Source of the DNA: Faecalibacterium sp. UBA1762
GTDB lineage: Bacteria > Bacillota > Clostridia > Oscillospirales > Ruminococcaceae
Direction of reading: 5' to 3'
Length of the DNA stretch: 54,360 nt
NCBI GenBank assembly: GCA_002314755.1
Contig: DCHC01000037.1
Coordinates: 1 to 54,360 of the forward strand
Below, in pieces: positions 26,625 to 36,320 of this stretch (the stretch's first letter is position 1; each line of letters begins with the position of its first letter). The notes under the pieces were generated by a model, which searched no databases, was not told the origin of the DNA, and saw nothing but the letters and a program-made list of their open reading frames with translations. The translations under genes were made by a program, and so were the position numbers.

Positions 26625-29600
26625 ATGAACTATATTAAACTTTTTCACGCTTCTGTCCTGCAATACCCCAAAAACACTGCTATCGTTGATTGTGACGGAA
26701 TGCGAACCACCTCCTACGCAGAGCTTGATCTGCTTAGCAGCCGAGTGGCTGGCAAACTGCGTACCCTTGGATGCGGTCCTGAAAAATATGTCGGTGTCTG
26801 CATGGACCGCCGCATGGAATATATCGCCGCTTATCTGGGCATCTTGAAGGCGGGCAGTGCAGTTGTACCTATGGTTCCGGATTACCCGCGTGATCGGTGT
26901 GACTATATCACCCATCAGTGCGGTGCGGTCCTCACTGTAGGAAAAGATTTTTTTGACGATATCGAGCGGTTTGAACCAGTTGACGAACCGGCCAACGGGG
27001 CCGAACCTGCGCTGTTGATTTATACATCCGGCTCTACCGGCACGCCAAAGGGTATTTTATACACCGCAGAGGATTTGGCGCGCACCGCCGTGCGGCAGAC
27101 GGCTCTTTTAGACGGACTTCCGAATCTGAATTTTGCTGCCGCCTGTATGTTCTCCTTCATTGCGCATATCACTGAATATCTTTCCGTGTTTCTGATGGGC
27201 GGGTGTTCCCATATTCTTCCGGATGAAGTGCGCCGCTCCGCCGATGAGCTTGCTGCGTACTACTCTGCCCATAACATCACGGCAGGCGTCATCACCACCC
27301 AGCTGATGCGGCTGTTCCATAGCCGTTCTACTGCCTTGCGCCGCGTCATCACCGGCAGTGAGCGAGTTTCCATGATCTATTCCAATTCGTTTGAGATTTA
27401 CAATGTCTACGGAATGAGTGAGCTTGGGCACACCGGCTTTTTCTCCATTGACCGGCCCTACGAAAATACGCCGGTGGGCAAGGCTATCGGCGAAGTGCAG
27501 ATTCTTATCTGCGACGAATCCGGCACTCCCCTTCCCAACGGAAGTGAGGGGGAGATTATCCTTCGCGGGTGTTTCCATATGACCTATTTTTGCGATGAGC
27601 AGCGCACGGCAAAATATATGACCCCTGCCGGAGACGGTCTGACAGACTTTCATACCGGCGACATCGGCAGGCTCAACGAAAACGGCGATTTGATCTTTCT
27701 GAACCGCAAGGACTGGATGGTGAAAATCAACGGGCAGCGTGTGGAAACCATGGAAATTGAAACGCTGCTGCAGGCAATACCGGAAGTAAAAAATGCAGCT
27801 GTCAAGGCGTTCACCGATGAGGACGGCCAGACCCTTCTGGTTGCCTATTATGTTTCCTGTTCTCCCCTATTGGACGAGGCCCTTCGGGAGGCACTGCGGG
27901 CGAAGCTGCCGGCATATATGATCCCCCGTTATTTTGTCGGAATGGATACACTGCCGAAAAATATCAACGGCAAACTGGATCGCAAAGCACTGCTGCCGCC
28001 GACAGCCACACGCTATAAGGTCCGGTATGTTGCACCGACAAACCAAACGGAACAGCTGCTCTGCAACGCGTTTGAACAGGTGCTTCATTGTGGACGGGTC
28101 GGCATAGAGGATGACTTTTTTGCCCTTGGCGGGGATTCCATCAAAGCGTTAAAGCTGATTGCCTGCTCCCAACTAAAGGGGTTGTCTCTGGATACGGTTT
28201 TTAACGGCAAAACGCCGAAAAACCTTGCTGCACTGGCAAACAAAAGCTCGGCTTCTTCGGCAGCCGGTAGCTGCAATTATCCTGCGGTATGTCCGTTGAA
28301 TGCCGCCCAACTGGGCGTCTATCTTGAATGTGTTGAAAAGCCGAACTCGGTCAAATATAACATTTCCGTCCGCGCAAAGCTGCCGCAAGGGACGGATATC
28401 CCCCGCTTTATCACTGCGGTGGAAACCGTACTTGACAAACATCCTGCATTTTCTGTCACGGTCGGCGCGCCTGACGGCGTTCCCTCTATGCTTTATCACA
28501 AAAGAAAAATTACCGTAGAAGAGGTCAACGCCCAAACTGCGGAAAGCGAATCCCTCCGGCTTCTGCGTCCCTACAATTTGGAGCAGGGCCCCCTTTGCCG
28601 GTTTGAGGTCGCACATCTTCCGGAATGCAATTACTTCCTTTATGATCTTCATCACCTTATCTATGACGGCAGCTCCCAGCTGCCCTTCCTCAGCCAGATC
28701 GCACAAGTCTATGACGGCGGCGAATGTGGCGAGGAGTCGATGACCCTTTTTGACGAGGCACTGGTTGAAGCAGCACCCAAGGACCCGGCTCGTCTAACCA
28801 ACTACCGGGAATATTTTGATAAGTTGTTTGCCGATGTGGACTGTGACGCAAAGCCCCTGCCTGACCGACTGACGGACGGCATTCCGGATACCTGCGCGTG
28901 CTTGGTTCTCCGGGCGGATGAAAAATTCCGTCAGACGGAGGTGACAGATTTCGTCCGCGGCAACGGCATCAGTGAAAACGCGCTGTTCCTTGGTGCTTTT
29001 GGCTATGCGCTGGCCAAGTGTAACGGTGCCCAACAAAGCTTTTTCAACACCGCTAACCACGGCAGACGCGACGCCCGTCTTGCCGATACCGTAGGCATGT
29101 TTGTTCAAATGCTGCCTATTGTCTGCCGTTTTGATGAGAATATGAATCCGGCAGATTATCTGCGCGGTGTTTATGATGACTATTTCCACACCAAAAAAAA
29201 CGATGTGATTCCCTTTGCCGAGCTGTCTGCTCAATACGGGGCAAACACGGATATCTCCTTTATCTACCAGGGTGACCTTCTGGACGGTGTCCCCCTGGCC
29301 GGAGGAATCCTGATGCCGGAAAACATCCACACAAGTGAAGCCATTGCCGATATGGAGATCATGCTCATCCGCGCCGAGGGCGGCTATCGGATCCAGGTTT
29401 ATTACCGCACTGCGCTGTATAGTGAGGATTTTATTCGCGGCTTTATCGGTCTTTTTCTGAACACCGTTCGCGGTATGATAACTGCAAAAGCGCTTCGTGA
29501 GATCGTACTTACAGACACGGAAAGCCGGACCATACTGAACCGTTTCAACGCCACACAAGCGGATTACCGTGCAGAAAAGACCACCGTCGACCTTTTCCGG

Positions 29601-32600
29601 GAACAGGTGGAAAAAACGCCGGATAAAACCTGCCTTGTCTACTGTGACAGACGCTACACCTACCGTCAAGTGGATGAGCTGACGGACAATTTGGCAGCCG
29701 AGCTGCTGCGCCGCGGCGTAGGCAAAGAAAAGGTCGTCGGCATACTCATACCCCGCTGCGAATATATGCTGCTCTGCGCCCTGGGCGTACTGAAAGCGGG
29801 CGGCGCCTATCTGCCATTGGATCCCACTTATCCCGCTGACCGTCTCAACCTGATGATGCTGGATTCCGCCGCTATGCTGCTGATTGCGGATCCCGCACTG
29901 ACCGATACCATTTCTGCTGACTTTACCGGTGACCGTTTGCTGACAGATACCATCCCCTCTCTTCCAAAATGCGACATAGAACTGCCGCAGCCTAAGCCGG
30001 AGGATCTGTTTGTCATGCTCTACACCTCCGGCTCTACCGGCATACCCAAGGGCGTTATGTATCAACATTCCAACAGCTTTGTCACAACCCAATGGGTAAA
30101 AAAATACTTTGGTATTGATGAAAGCTCCCGGGTCACCGCCTATGCCAGCTACGGCTTTGATGCCAACACCTTTGATATGTACCCCGCAGTTACCGGCGGC
30201 GCGGAGCTGCACATCATCTCCGAGGACATCCGGCTGGATTTTATTGCCCTGCGGGACTATTTCAACAAAAACGGCATCACCCACACGGTTATGACGACCC
30301 AGGTGGGTCGCCAGTTTGCCCTGATGGGCGGGCTGAAAACACTGCGACACCTATCTGTTGCAGGCGAAAAGCTGACGCCGCTTGATATTCCTGAGGGGTT
30401 CAGTCTGTACAATCTGTACGGTCCCTCAGAGGGTTCCGTCATTACCAGTGCATTCCGCATTGACCGCCGGTATAAGGATATCCCCATCGGCACACCGGTC
30501 GACAATTTGAAAATGTATATTGTGGACGGCCAGGGTCGTCTGCTGCCTCCCGGCATGACAGGTGAGCTTTGGATCGCCGGCCCCCATGTGACCCGCGGCT
30601 ATCTCAACCGACCGGAAAAGATGGCCGAAGCCTACGGTGAAACCAACCCCTTTGACTCAGCGCCCGACTATCAGCGCATCTACCGCACCGGCGACATTGT
30701 CCGTATCCTTCCGGATAGCAGGCTGCCCAGCGGCTGCCTGCAGTATGTGGGTCGCCGTGATGCACAGGTCAAGGTGCGCGGTTTTCGTGTGGAACTGACG
30801 GAGATTGAGGAAATCGTCCGCCGCTTCCCCGGAATCACCGATGCCACCGTCGCTGCCTTTGATGACCCTGCCGGGGGCAAGTTTGTCTGTGCCTATGTGG
30901 TATCCGACGCCCCTGTTTCTTCCGAGGCGCTCTCTTCCTTCATCCGTGAGGAAAAGCCGCCCTACATGGTTCCGGCTGTCATCATGCAGATCGACGCAAT
31001 CCCCCTGAATCAAAACCAGAAGGTCAACAAAAAAGCGCTTCCCATTCCCGAACGGAAAATTGAGAATATTATCCCGCCGAAAACAGATATGCAAAAACGC
31101 GTTTTTGAAATCACCTCGGGAATTCTCGGCCATGACGGGTTCGGCATCCGCACCAGTCTTTATGACGCCGGTCTCACCTCCATCGGTGCGCTGCGTCTGA
31201 ATGTTGCCCTGTCGGAGGAATTCGGCGTACCCGTCAAGCTTGGGGATATCAAGGCAAATGATACCGTAGAACTTCTGGAGCGTTTTCTTGCACAAAGCGC
31301 CCCGTCGGAAAGCTATGCGCTGCAGCCGGATTATCCCATCACTCAAACACAAAACGGTATCTTTGTGGAGTGCATGGCCAATCCCGGTGCAACACTGTAT
31401 AACATTCCCGTTTTGTTCCGCCTGGCCGCAGCCGTCGACCTGCAACGTCTTAGCGACGCAGTGAAATGCGCTGTCGACGCCCATCCCTATCTGAAAACCG
31501 TTCTCTTCACCACTGCGGAGGGCAGTGTCCGGGCAAAACGTCAGGACGATGCCCCTGTGGATATTTCCATAATTAAATGCGAGACTTTGCCGCAGTCTGG
31601 TGCGCTGCTGCACCCATTTGAACTGATCGGCGGGCAGCTGTACCGCATTGCCATCTACGAGACGGAGACCGGCAATTATCTTTTCATGGATTTTCACCAT
31701 ATCATCTCCGACGGAACCAGCGAAGCCATCCTTTTACAGGATATTGACCGTGCCTATTTGGGTGAAAAACTTCAGCGTGAAGCCTTTACCGGTTTTGAGG
31801 CGGCGCTTGCCGAGGAGACCCGCCGCAACAGCGATGACTACGAAGCCGCCAAAGCCTACTGGTCCTCCTTGCTTTCCGACACGGACGGCAGTTGTCTGCC
31901 TGCAAAAGCGCCGGAGTCCACTGACGGCGGAGCCGGAAATATTCATATCCGGGGCACGGAGAATGCCGTTGCGATCAAATCCTTCTGCGAGGCAAACAGC
32001 CTGACATTAAATGCCTTTTTCAATGCTGCCTTTTCCCTTGTGCTAAGTCGCTTTGTCAATAAAGACAGGGTATCCTATGCAACCGTCTATAACGGACGGG
32101 ATGATTCCCGCCTTGCGGGGTCTGTTACTATGCTGGTCAAAACCGTTCCCACGGCTTTCGCCGTCCAAGGCAATACCGCTGTCAAGGACCACATCCGCAA
32201 TGTACAGGCTCAGCTGATGGACAGCATCGGCAATGACGCCTGCTCCTTTGCCGAGCTTGCCTCTTGGTTTGATGTCAGTGCAGATTGCATCTTCATCTAT
32301 CAGGGTGAGAACTTTCGGTTCACATCTCTTTGCGGGGAGCCAGCCCAGCTGCTACCCATTGCCTCCGAAACGGCGAAAGCGCCGATTTCTGTAAATGTCT
32401 ATCTCGTAGACGGATGCTTTGAGTATGATGTGGAATACCGCCGCGACTGGTATTGCGCCGCCTTTGCCGAGAGCCTTGTGGATGCGGTCATGACCGCATC
32501 GGATGCATTTTTAAGCGAAAAAACACTGCAGGATGTCTCTATCTGCTCTGCGCGTGCAGAGGCGATTTATGCGGAGATGAATGCCAGCGAAACGCCGGTA

Positions 32601-35567
32601 AAGGCCACCCTTTGCCCTCAGTTTGTGGAGCATTGGGCCGCAAAAACACCGGATGCCCTCGCCGTCATTGCCGCAGGCGAAACGATGACTTTCCGCCAGC
32701 TGAATGAGCAGGCAAATAAGATGGCGAATGCGCTTGTCCGTCTGGGTGTACAGCAAAATAACATCGTCGGGCTGGTACTGGACCGCACTAAGGAAGTTCT
32801 GATTACGGAGCTTGCCATTCTAAAGGCGGGCGGGGCGTTTTTACCCATGATACCCACCTACCCGGACGAGCGCATCGACTACTGTCTGACCAATTCGGAA
32901 AGCCCCTTTGTCATCACCACCGAGTCCATTGCTGCAGAAAAGCCCGGGCTTTTTGCCGACGAAAAACCGTACCGCACCCTCACGGTGGAACAGCTGCTCT
33001 CCGGCAGGGAAACCGATAATCTGAATACGGAAATCCTTCCGCAGCAGATGGCCTACTGCATCTATACCTCCGGCTCCACCGGCACACCAAAAGGTGTAAT
33101 GATTGCGCATCACAACCTCTCGAACTTTGTGCAGACGGATATTCTGCCGCAGCAGTTCTATTCGGATCCCTCCGCAAACGGCGCCTGCCTTGCCACCAGC
33201 TCCATCTCCTTTGATATGTCGCTTTTCGAGATTTGGCTGCCGCTGTGTTCGGGCAAAACCGTCTGCATGGCCACGGAGGAGGAGTTCCACAATCCGCTTA
33301 TGCTGCGGGATCTCATGCTGAAAAACAATGTGCAGGCCATGACCTGCACTCCCTCGTTCCTGAACAATATGCTGAGTATGCCCGGCTTCGATCAAGCGCT
33401 GAGGGGTCTACGGACAGTAGTTGTCGGGGCGGAGGCGTTCCCGTCCGCGCTTTACGATGCGCTGCATACCTTTGCGCCGGCGCTGCAGATTATCAACGGT
33501 TACGGTCCCACTGAAACCACCATCTGCTGCTCCATGAAGGAGCTTTGCAGCGGCAGCGGTATCACCATCGGTCGCCCAACCGGGAACAACAAATACTATG
33601 TGTTGGACGGTTCCGGCCATATCCAGCCCCCCTACGCCGCAGGCGAGCTGATTATCTGCGGTGCCGGCGTGGGTCGCGGCTATATCAAGCTTTCCGAGAA
33701 AAACGCTACCAGCTTCTTTATGCTTCGAGGTCTTCCCGCCTATCACAGCGGCGACTCGGTGCGTCTGAACGCCCTTGGCGAGATCGAATTCGGCGGGCGC
33801 ATCGACAACCAGGTCAAGCTGCGCGGGTTCCGTGTGGAGCTGGACGAGATTGAAAATGTCATGTGCAGCTTCGGCCCTGTCAAGCAGAGCAAGGTGCTGG
33901 TGCGCAATAACGGCACCGAGGATTACCTTGCGGGCTTCTTCACTGCCACTGAATCGGTTGACCTGGATGCGCTCACAGCCCATTTGAAAACCCGTCTGAC
34001 CTATTATATGGTACCGGCAGCGTTGATGCAGCTGGAGCAGATGCCGCTGACCCCCAACGGCAAAATAGATAAAAAAGGCTTCCCTGAGGTACAGCAGACT
34101 GCGCGGAAATCTACCGGCCGCCGTGCAGCGAAAAAGTCTCTGGAACAACGACTGTGCGAGATCTTTTCCGGTGTTCTGGGGATGGGGGAGGTCTATGCCG
34201 ACGATAACTTTTTTGAGCTGGGCGGCACCTCACTTTCGGCATCTAAGGTAACCATGGTACTGATGTCGGACAATATTGAGGTAAAATACGGCGACATCTT
34301 TGATCACCCCACCCCCGAAGCGCTGGCAGAATTTATTGAGCAGCGCGGTACCGCCGTGGCGGCTACCGCACCTGCTACGGTTGCAGCGGAAGATACAACG
34401 CGGGATGCGCTGCGCTGTAACACGGTAAGCTATGCTGCGCAGGTCAAGCGCGAAGGTCTTGGAAATATTCTCTTGACCGGTGCAGTGGGTTTCCTCGGCA
34501 TCCATATTCTCCGTGAATTGATTGTCTCCGAAACCGGCCACATCTACTGTCTCATCCGCAAAGGCAGTTTTCGCTCAATAGAGGTGCGGCTTCGTACCAT
34601 GCTGTTCTACTATTTCAGCGACAGCTTTGATGATGCTTTGCGTGACCGCATCACCCTGATCGACGCCGACATCACCGACAAAAAGCTGGGTGATATTCTG
34701 ACAGATATTCCGTTCGACACTGTCATCAACAGTGCCGCCTGTGTCAAGCACTTCTCCGACAGTGATATCCTGGAACAGATCAATGTTCACGGCGTAGAAA
34801 ACCTGATCGAAATTTGTAAAAATCGTCATGCCAGGCTTATTCAGATCTCCACAACCTCTGTACCCGGCATCCATACCAAGGAATCCTACAAAAACCAGGT
34901 GACCATGCACGAAAATGAGCTTTTCGTCGTGGATGATATGAACAACAAATATGTCATCTCCAAGTATCATGCCGAGCTTGCCATGTTTGACGCCATTGAA
35001 AGCGGCATGCGCGGCAAGGTCATCCGTGTGGGCAATCTGATGGGACGCCACAGCGACGGCGAGTTCCAAATCAACCTGAAGACCAATATGTTCATCAGCG
35101 GCATTCGCGGATTCGCCGCCCTGGGTAAATATCCCATCAGCCACATGACCGACCCGATGCGGTTCTCCCCTGTCGACTGCACCGCCCGTGCCGTAGTGCT
35201 GTTATCCGGCACAAACGATCAATTTACCGCTTTCAACTGCGATAACCGCTACGGCTTTGACGAAATGAAGCTGATCGATGCCTGCAACCGAAACGGTATC
35301 ACCATTCTGCCCACGGAGGATGAGGCATACTATGCTGAGTACCGTCAAAAACTGGCCGATGACAAAATGAACAGCAAGCTGACCGGTCTTGCCGCCTATG
35401 ACATCCAGGACGCCCACGCCGTTAACACGGACAACCTCTTTACCACCAACATTCTCTATCGCATCGGTTTCTCCTGGCCATTGGTGGACGATACCTATCT
35501 AGACCGAGCCATCCACAGCATCATGACCCTCGGTTATTTCGACCTGGATTCACAGGAGGAGAATTGA
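26625..35567 (+). CDS. Three-module nonribosomal peptide synthetase with terminal reductase
   Basis: Start ATG 26625 (AGAGG, 7 nt spacing); a TTG 87 nt upstream lies before the promoter. 2,980 residues, approximate order: A1 10-450, carrier T1 with Ser ~504 (LGGDSIKAL), C1 555-960 (HHLIYDG), A2 973-1470, T2 ~1520 (AGLTSIGAL), C2 1569-1970 (HHIISDG), A3 1989-2480, T3 ~2536 (LGGTSLSAS), reductase 2610-2980 (TGAVGFLG; catalytic YVISK ~2775). All A domains have the core TSGSTG and the final lysine. A1 reads FIAHITE where amino-acid-activating domains have FDxxxxE, so the amino-binding Asp is Ile: it probably loads a carboxylic or fatty acid. By alignment to GrsA the pocket codes are IATVIGVHTK, DAFVSALVIK and DMFTVGGICK; the last is close to the Phe code. 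The R domain would release an aldehyde by NAD(P)H reduction. Predicted product: N-acyl-dipeptide aldehyde. No MbtH-like protein or thioesterase is seen. Confidence 0.95.
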   Translation: MNYIKLFHASVLQYPKNTAIVDCDGMRTTSYAELDLLSSRVAGKLRTLGCGPEKYVGVCMDRRMEYIAAYLGILKAGSAVVPMVPDYPRDRCDYITHQCGAVLTVGKDFFDDIERFEPVDEPANGAEPALLIYTSGSTGTPKGILYTAEDLARTAVRQTALLDGLPNLNFAAACMFSFIAHITEYLSVFLMGGCSHILPDEVRRSADELAAYYSAHNITAGVITTQLMRLFHSRSTALRRVITGSERVSMIYSNSFEIYNVYGMSELGHTGFFSIDRPYENTPVGKAIGEVQILICDESGTPLPNGSEGEIILRGCFHMTYFCDEQRTAKYMTPAGDGLTDFHTGDIGRLNENGDLIFLNRKDWMVKINGQRVETMEIETLLQAIPEVKNAAVKAFTDEDGQTLLVAYYVSCSPLLDEALREALRAKLPAYMIPRYFVGMDTLPKNINGKLDRKALLPPTATRYKVRYVAPTNQTEQLLCNAFEQVLHCGRVGIEDDFFALGGDSIKALKLIACSQLKGLSLDTVFNGKTPKNLAALANKSSASSAAGSCNYPAVCPLNAAQLGVYLECVEKPNSVKYNISVRAKLPQGTDIPRFITAVETVLDKHPAFSVTVGAPDGVPSMLYHKRKITVEEVNAQTAESESLRLLRPYNLEQGPLCRFEVAHLPECNYFLYDLHHLIYDGSSQLPFLSQIAQVYDGGECGEESMTLFDEALVEAAPKDPARLTNYREYFDKLFADVDCDAKPLPDRLTDGIPDTCACLVLRADEKFRQTEVTDFVRGNGISENALFLGAFGYALAKCNGAQQSFFNTANHGRRDARLADTVGMFVQMLPIVCRFDENMNPADYLRGVYDDYFHTKKNDVIPFAELSAQYGANTDISFIYQGDLLDGVPLAGGILMPENIHTSEAIADMEIMLIRAEGGYRIQVYYRTALYSEDFIRGFIGLFLNTVRGMITAKALREIVLTDTESRTILNRFNATQADYRAEKTTVDLFREQVEKTPDKTCLVYCDRRYTYRQVDELTDNLAAELLRRGVGKEKVVGILIPRCEYMLLCALGVLKAGGAYLPLDPTYPADRLNLMMLDSAAMLLIADPALTDTISADFTGDRLLTDTIPSLPKCDIELPQPKPEDLFVMLYTSGSTGIPKGVMYQHSNSFVTTQWVKKYFGIDESSRVTAYASYGFDANTFDMYPAVTGGAELHIISEDIRLDFIALRDYFNKNGITHTVMTTQVGRQFALMGGLKTLRHLSVAGEKLTPLDIPEGFSLYNLYGPSEGSVITSAFRIDRRYKDIPIGTPVDNLKMYIVDGQGRLLPPGMTGELWIAGPHVTRGYLNRPEKMAEAYGETNPFDSAPDYQRIYRTGDIVRILPDSRLPSGCLQYVGRRDAQVKVRGFRVELTEIEEIVRRFPGITDATVAAFDDPAGGKFVCAYVVSDAPVSSEALSSFIREEKPPYMVPAVIMQIDAIPLNQNQKVNKKALPIPERKIENIIPPKTDMQKRVFEITSGILGHDGFGIRTSLYDAGLTSIGALRLNVALSEEFGVPVKLGDIKANDTVELLERFLAQSAPSESYALQPDYPITQTQNGIFVECMANPGATLYNIPVLFRLAAAVDLQRLSDAVKCAVDAHPYLKTVLFTTAEGSVRAKRQDDAPVDISIIKCETLPQSGALLHPFELIGGQLYRIAIYETETGNYLFMDFHHIISDGTSEAILLQDIDRAYLGEKLQREAFTGFEAALAEETRRNSDDYEAAKAYWSSLLSDTDGSCLPAKAPESTDGGAGNIHIRGTENAVAIKSFCEANSLTLNAFFNAAFSLVLSRFVNKDRVSYATVYNGRDDSRLAGSVTMLVKTVPTAFAVQGNTAVKDHIRNVQAQLMDSIGNDACSFAELASWFDVSADCIFIYQGENFRFTSLCGEPAQLLPIASETAKAPISVNVYLVDGCFEYDVEYRRDWYCAAFAESLVDAVMTASDAFLSEKTLQDVSICSARAEAIYAEMNASETPVKATLCPQFVEHWAAKTPDALAVIAAGETMTFRQLNEQANKMANALVRLGVQQNNIVGLVLDRTKEVLITELAILKAGGAFLPMIPTYPDERIDYCLTNSESPFVITTESIAAEKPGLFADEKPYRTLTVEQLLSGRETDNLNTEILPQQMAYCIYTSGSTGTPKGVMIAHHNLSNFVQTDILPQQFYSDPSANGACLATSSISFDMSLFEIWLPLCSGKTVCMATEEEFHNPLMLRDLMLKNNVQAMTCTPSFLNNMLSMPGFDQALRGLRTVVVGAEAFPSALYDALHTFAPALQIINGYGPTETTICCSMKELCSGSGITIGRPTGNNKYYVLDGSGHIQPPYAAGELIICGAGVGRGYIKLSEKNATSFFMLRGLPAYHSGDSVRLNALGEIEFGGRIDNQVKLRGFRVELDEIENVMCSFGPVKQSKVLVRNNGTEDYLAGFFTATESVDLDALTAHLKTRLTYYMVPAALMQLEQMPLTPNGKIDKKGFPEVQQTARKSTGRRAAKKSLEQRLCEIFSGVLGMGEVYADDNFFELGGTSLSASKVTMVLMSDNIEVKYGDIFDHPTPEALAEFIEQRGTAVAATAPATVAAEDTTRDALRCNTVSYAAQVKREGLGNILLTGAVGFLGIHILRELIVSETGHIYCLIRKGSFRSIEVRLRTMLFYYFSDSFDDALRDRITLIDADITDKKLGDILTDIPFDTVINSAACVKHFSDSDILEQINVHGVENLIEICKNRHARLIQISTTSVPGIHTKESYKNQVTMHENELFVVDDMNNKYVISKYHAELAMFDAIESGMRGKVIRVGNLMGRHSDGEFQINLKTNMFISGIRGFAALGKYPISHMTDPMRFSPVDCTARAVVLLSGTNDQFTAFNCDNRYGFDEMKLIDACNRNGITILPTEDEAYYAEYRQKLADDKMNSKLTGLAAYDIQDAHAVNTDNLFTTNILYRIGFSWPLVDDTYLDRAIHSIMTLGYFDLDSQEEN

Positions 35568-35570
35568 TCT

Positions 35571-36266
35571 GTGACTGCCCCGATTTTATTCGCTGCTGAT
35601 GTAACGCCGCTGCAGGATACCGGGCTGTATCAGCTGGCTTATGCAGCAGCCTCTCCCTCCCGGCGCGAAAAAGTAGACCGCTTTCGTTTTGAAAAAGATA
35701 AGCGGCTTTCTCTGGGCGCGGAGGCGTTGCTGCGCCACGCACTGCGCAGTATGGGCTACAGTCCCGGCTGCACAGATTTTACCTACGGCCCCCAAAACAA
35801 ACCATACCTGAAAAATGGCAGCGGTTATTTTAATCTTTCCCACGCCGGGATTTGGGCTATCTGTGCCGTTGCCGGGTGTGAGATCGGTTGCGATGTGGAA
35901 CAGCTTGCACCGATAGATTTGAAACTGGCAGAACAATTTCATCCGGAGGAATGCGCAGATATCTACCGGCAACCGACAGAAGATCTTCAGCTGGATCTCT
36001 TCTACCGTACCTGGACGCTGAAGGAGAGCTTCATGAAAGCGACCGGGCTGGGGATGACTCTCCCGCTGAATGCATTCCGTATCCTGTGCGGAAAGACCGT
36101 TTCCGTGATCCATGCGGTGGATACCGTGGATTACCGCTTTCGTGAATTCTCTGATCTGCCGGGTTATTCCTGCGCGCTTTGCTGTGCCGGAAGCTGCACC
36201 GGTGCACAACTTTGTATCCTGGATATGAAAGAACTGCTCCTGCCGGAATATGCTTCGTGCCGTTAA
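35571..36266 (+). CDS. 4'-phosphopantetheinyl transferase (Sfp type)
   Basis: 231 residues, starting at GTG 35571 only 3 nt after the NRPS stop, with GGAGGAG in the NRPS tail as ribosome site. IGCDVEQ (about residues 106-112) and RTWTLKESFMKATGLGM (about 146-162) are the two Sfp-family motifs containing the Mg2+-binding acids and the KES-K catalytic residues. FNLSHAG lies before them as usual. It transfers phosphopantetheine from CoA to the three carrier-domain serines of the NRPS, and the near-zero spacing implies co-translation. The length matches Sfp-type, not the shorter AcpS-type. Confidence 0.94.
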   Translation: MTAPILFAADVTPLQDTGLYQLAYAAASPSRREKVDRFRFEKDKRLSLGAEALLRHALRSMGYSPGCTDFTYGPQNKPYLKNGSGYFNLSHAGIWAICAVAGCEIGCDVEQLAPIDLKLAEQFHPEECADIYRQPTEDLQLDLFYRTWTLKESFMKATGLGMTLPLNAFRILCGKTVSVIHAVDTVDYRFREFSDLPGYSCALCCAGSCTGAQLCILDMKELLLPEYASCR

Positions 36267-36320
36267 ACACCCTATTTGAATATTCATACATACAATACAA
36301 TACAAATCTGAGGTGCGCTT

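Noticed and set aside
28794..30350. Minus-strand open frame of 518 codons inside the NRPS gene
   Set aside because: Shadow of the GC-rich NRPS coding strand; it runs against the A2 domain and shows no domain motifs or ribosome site.
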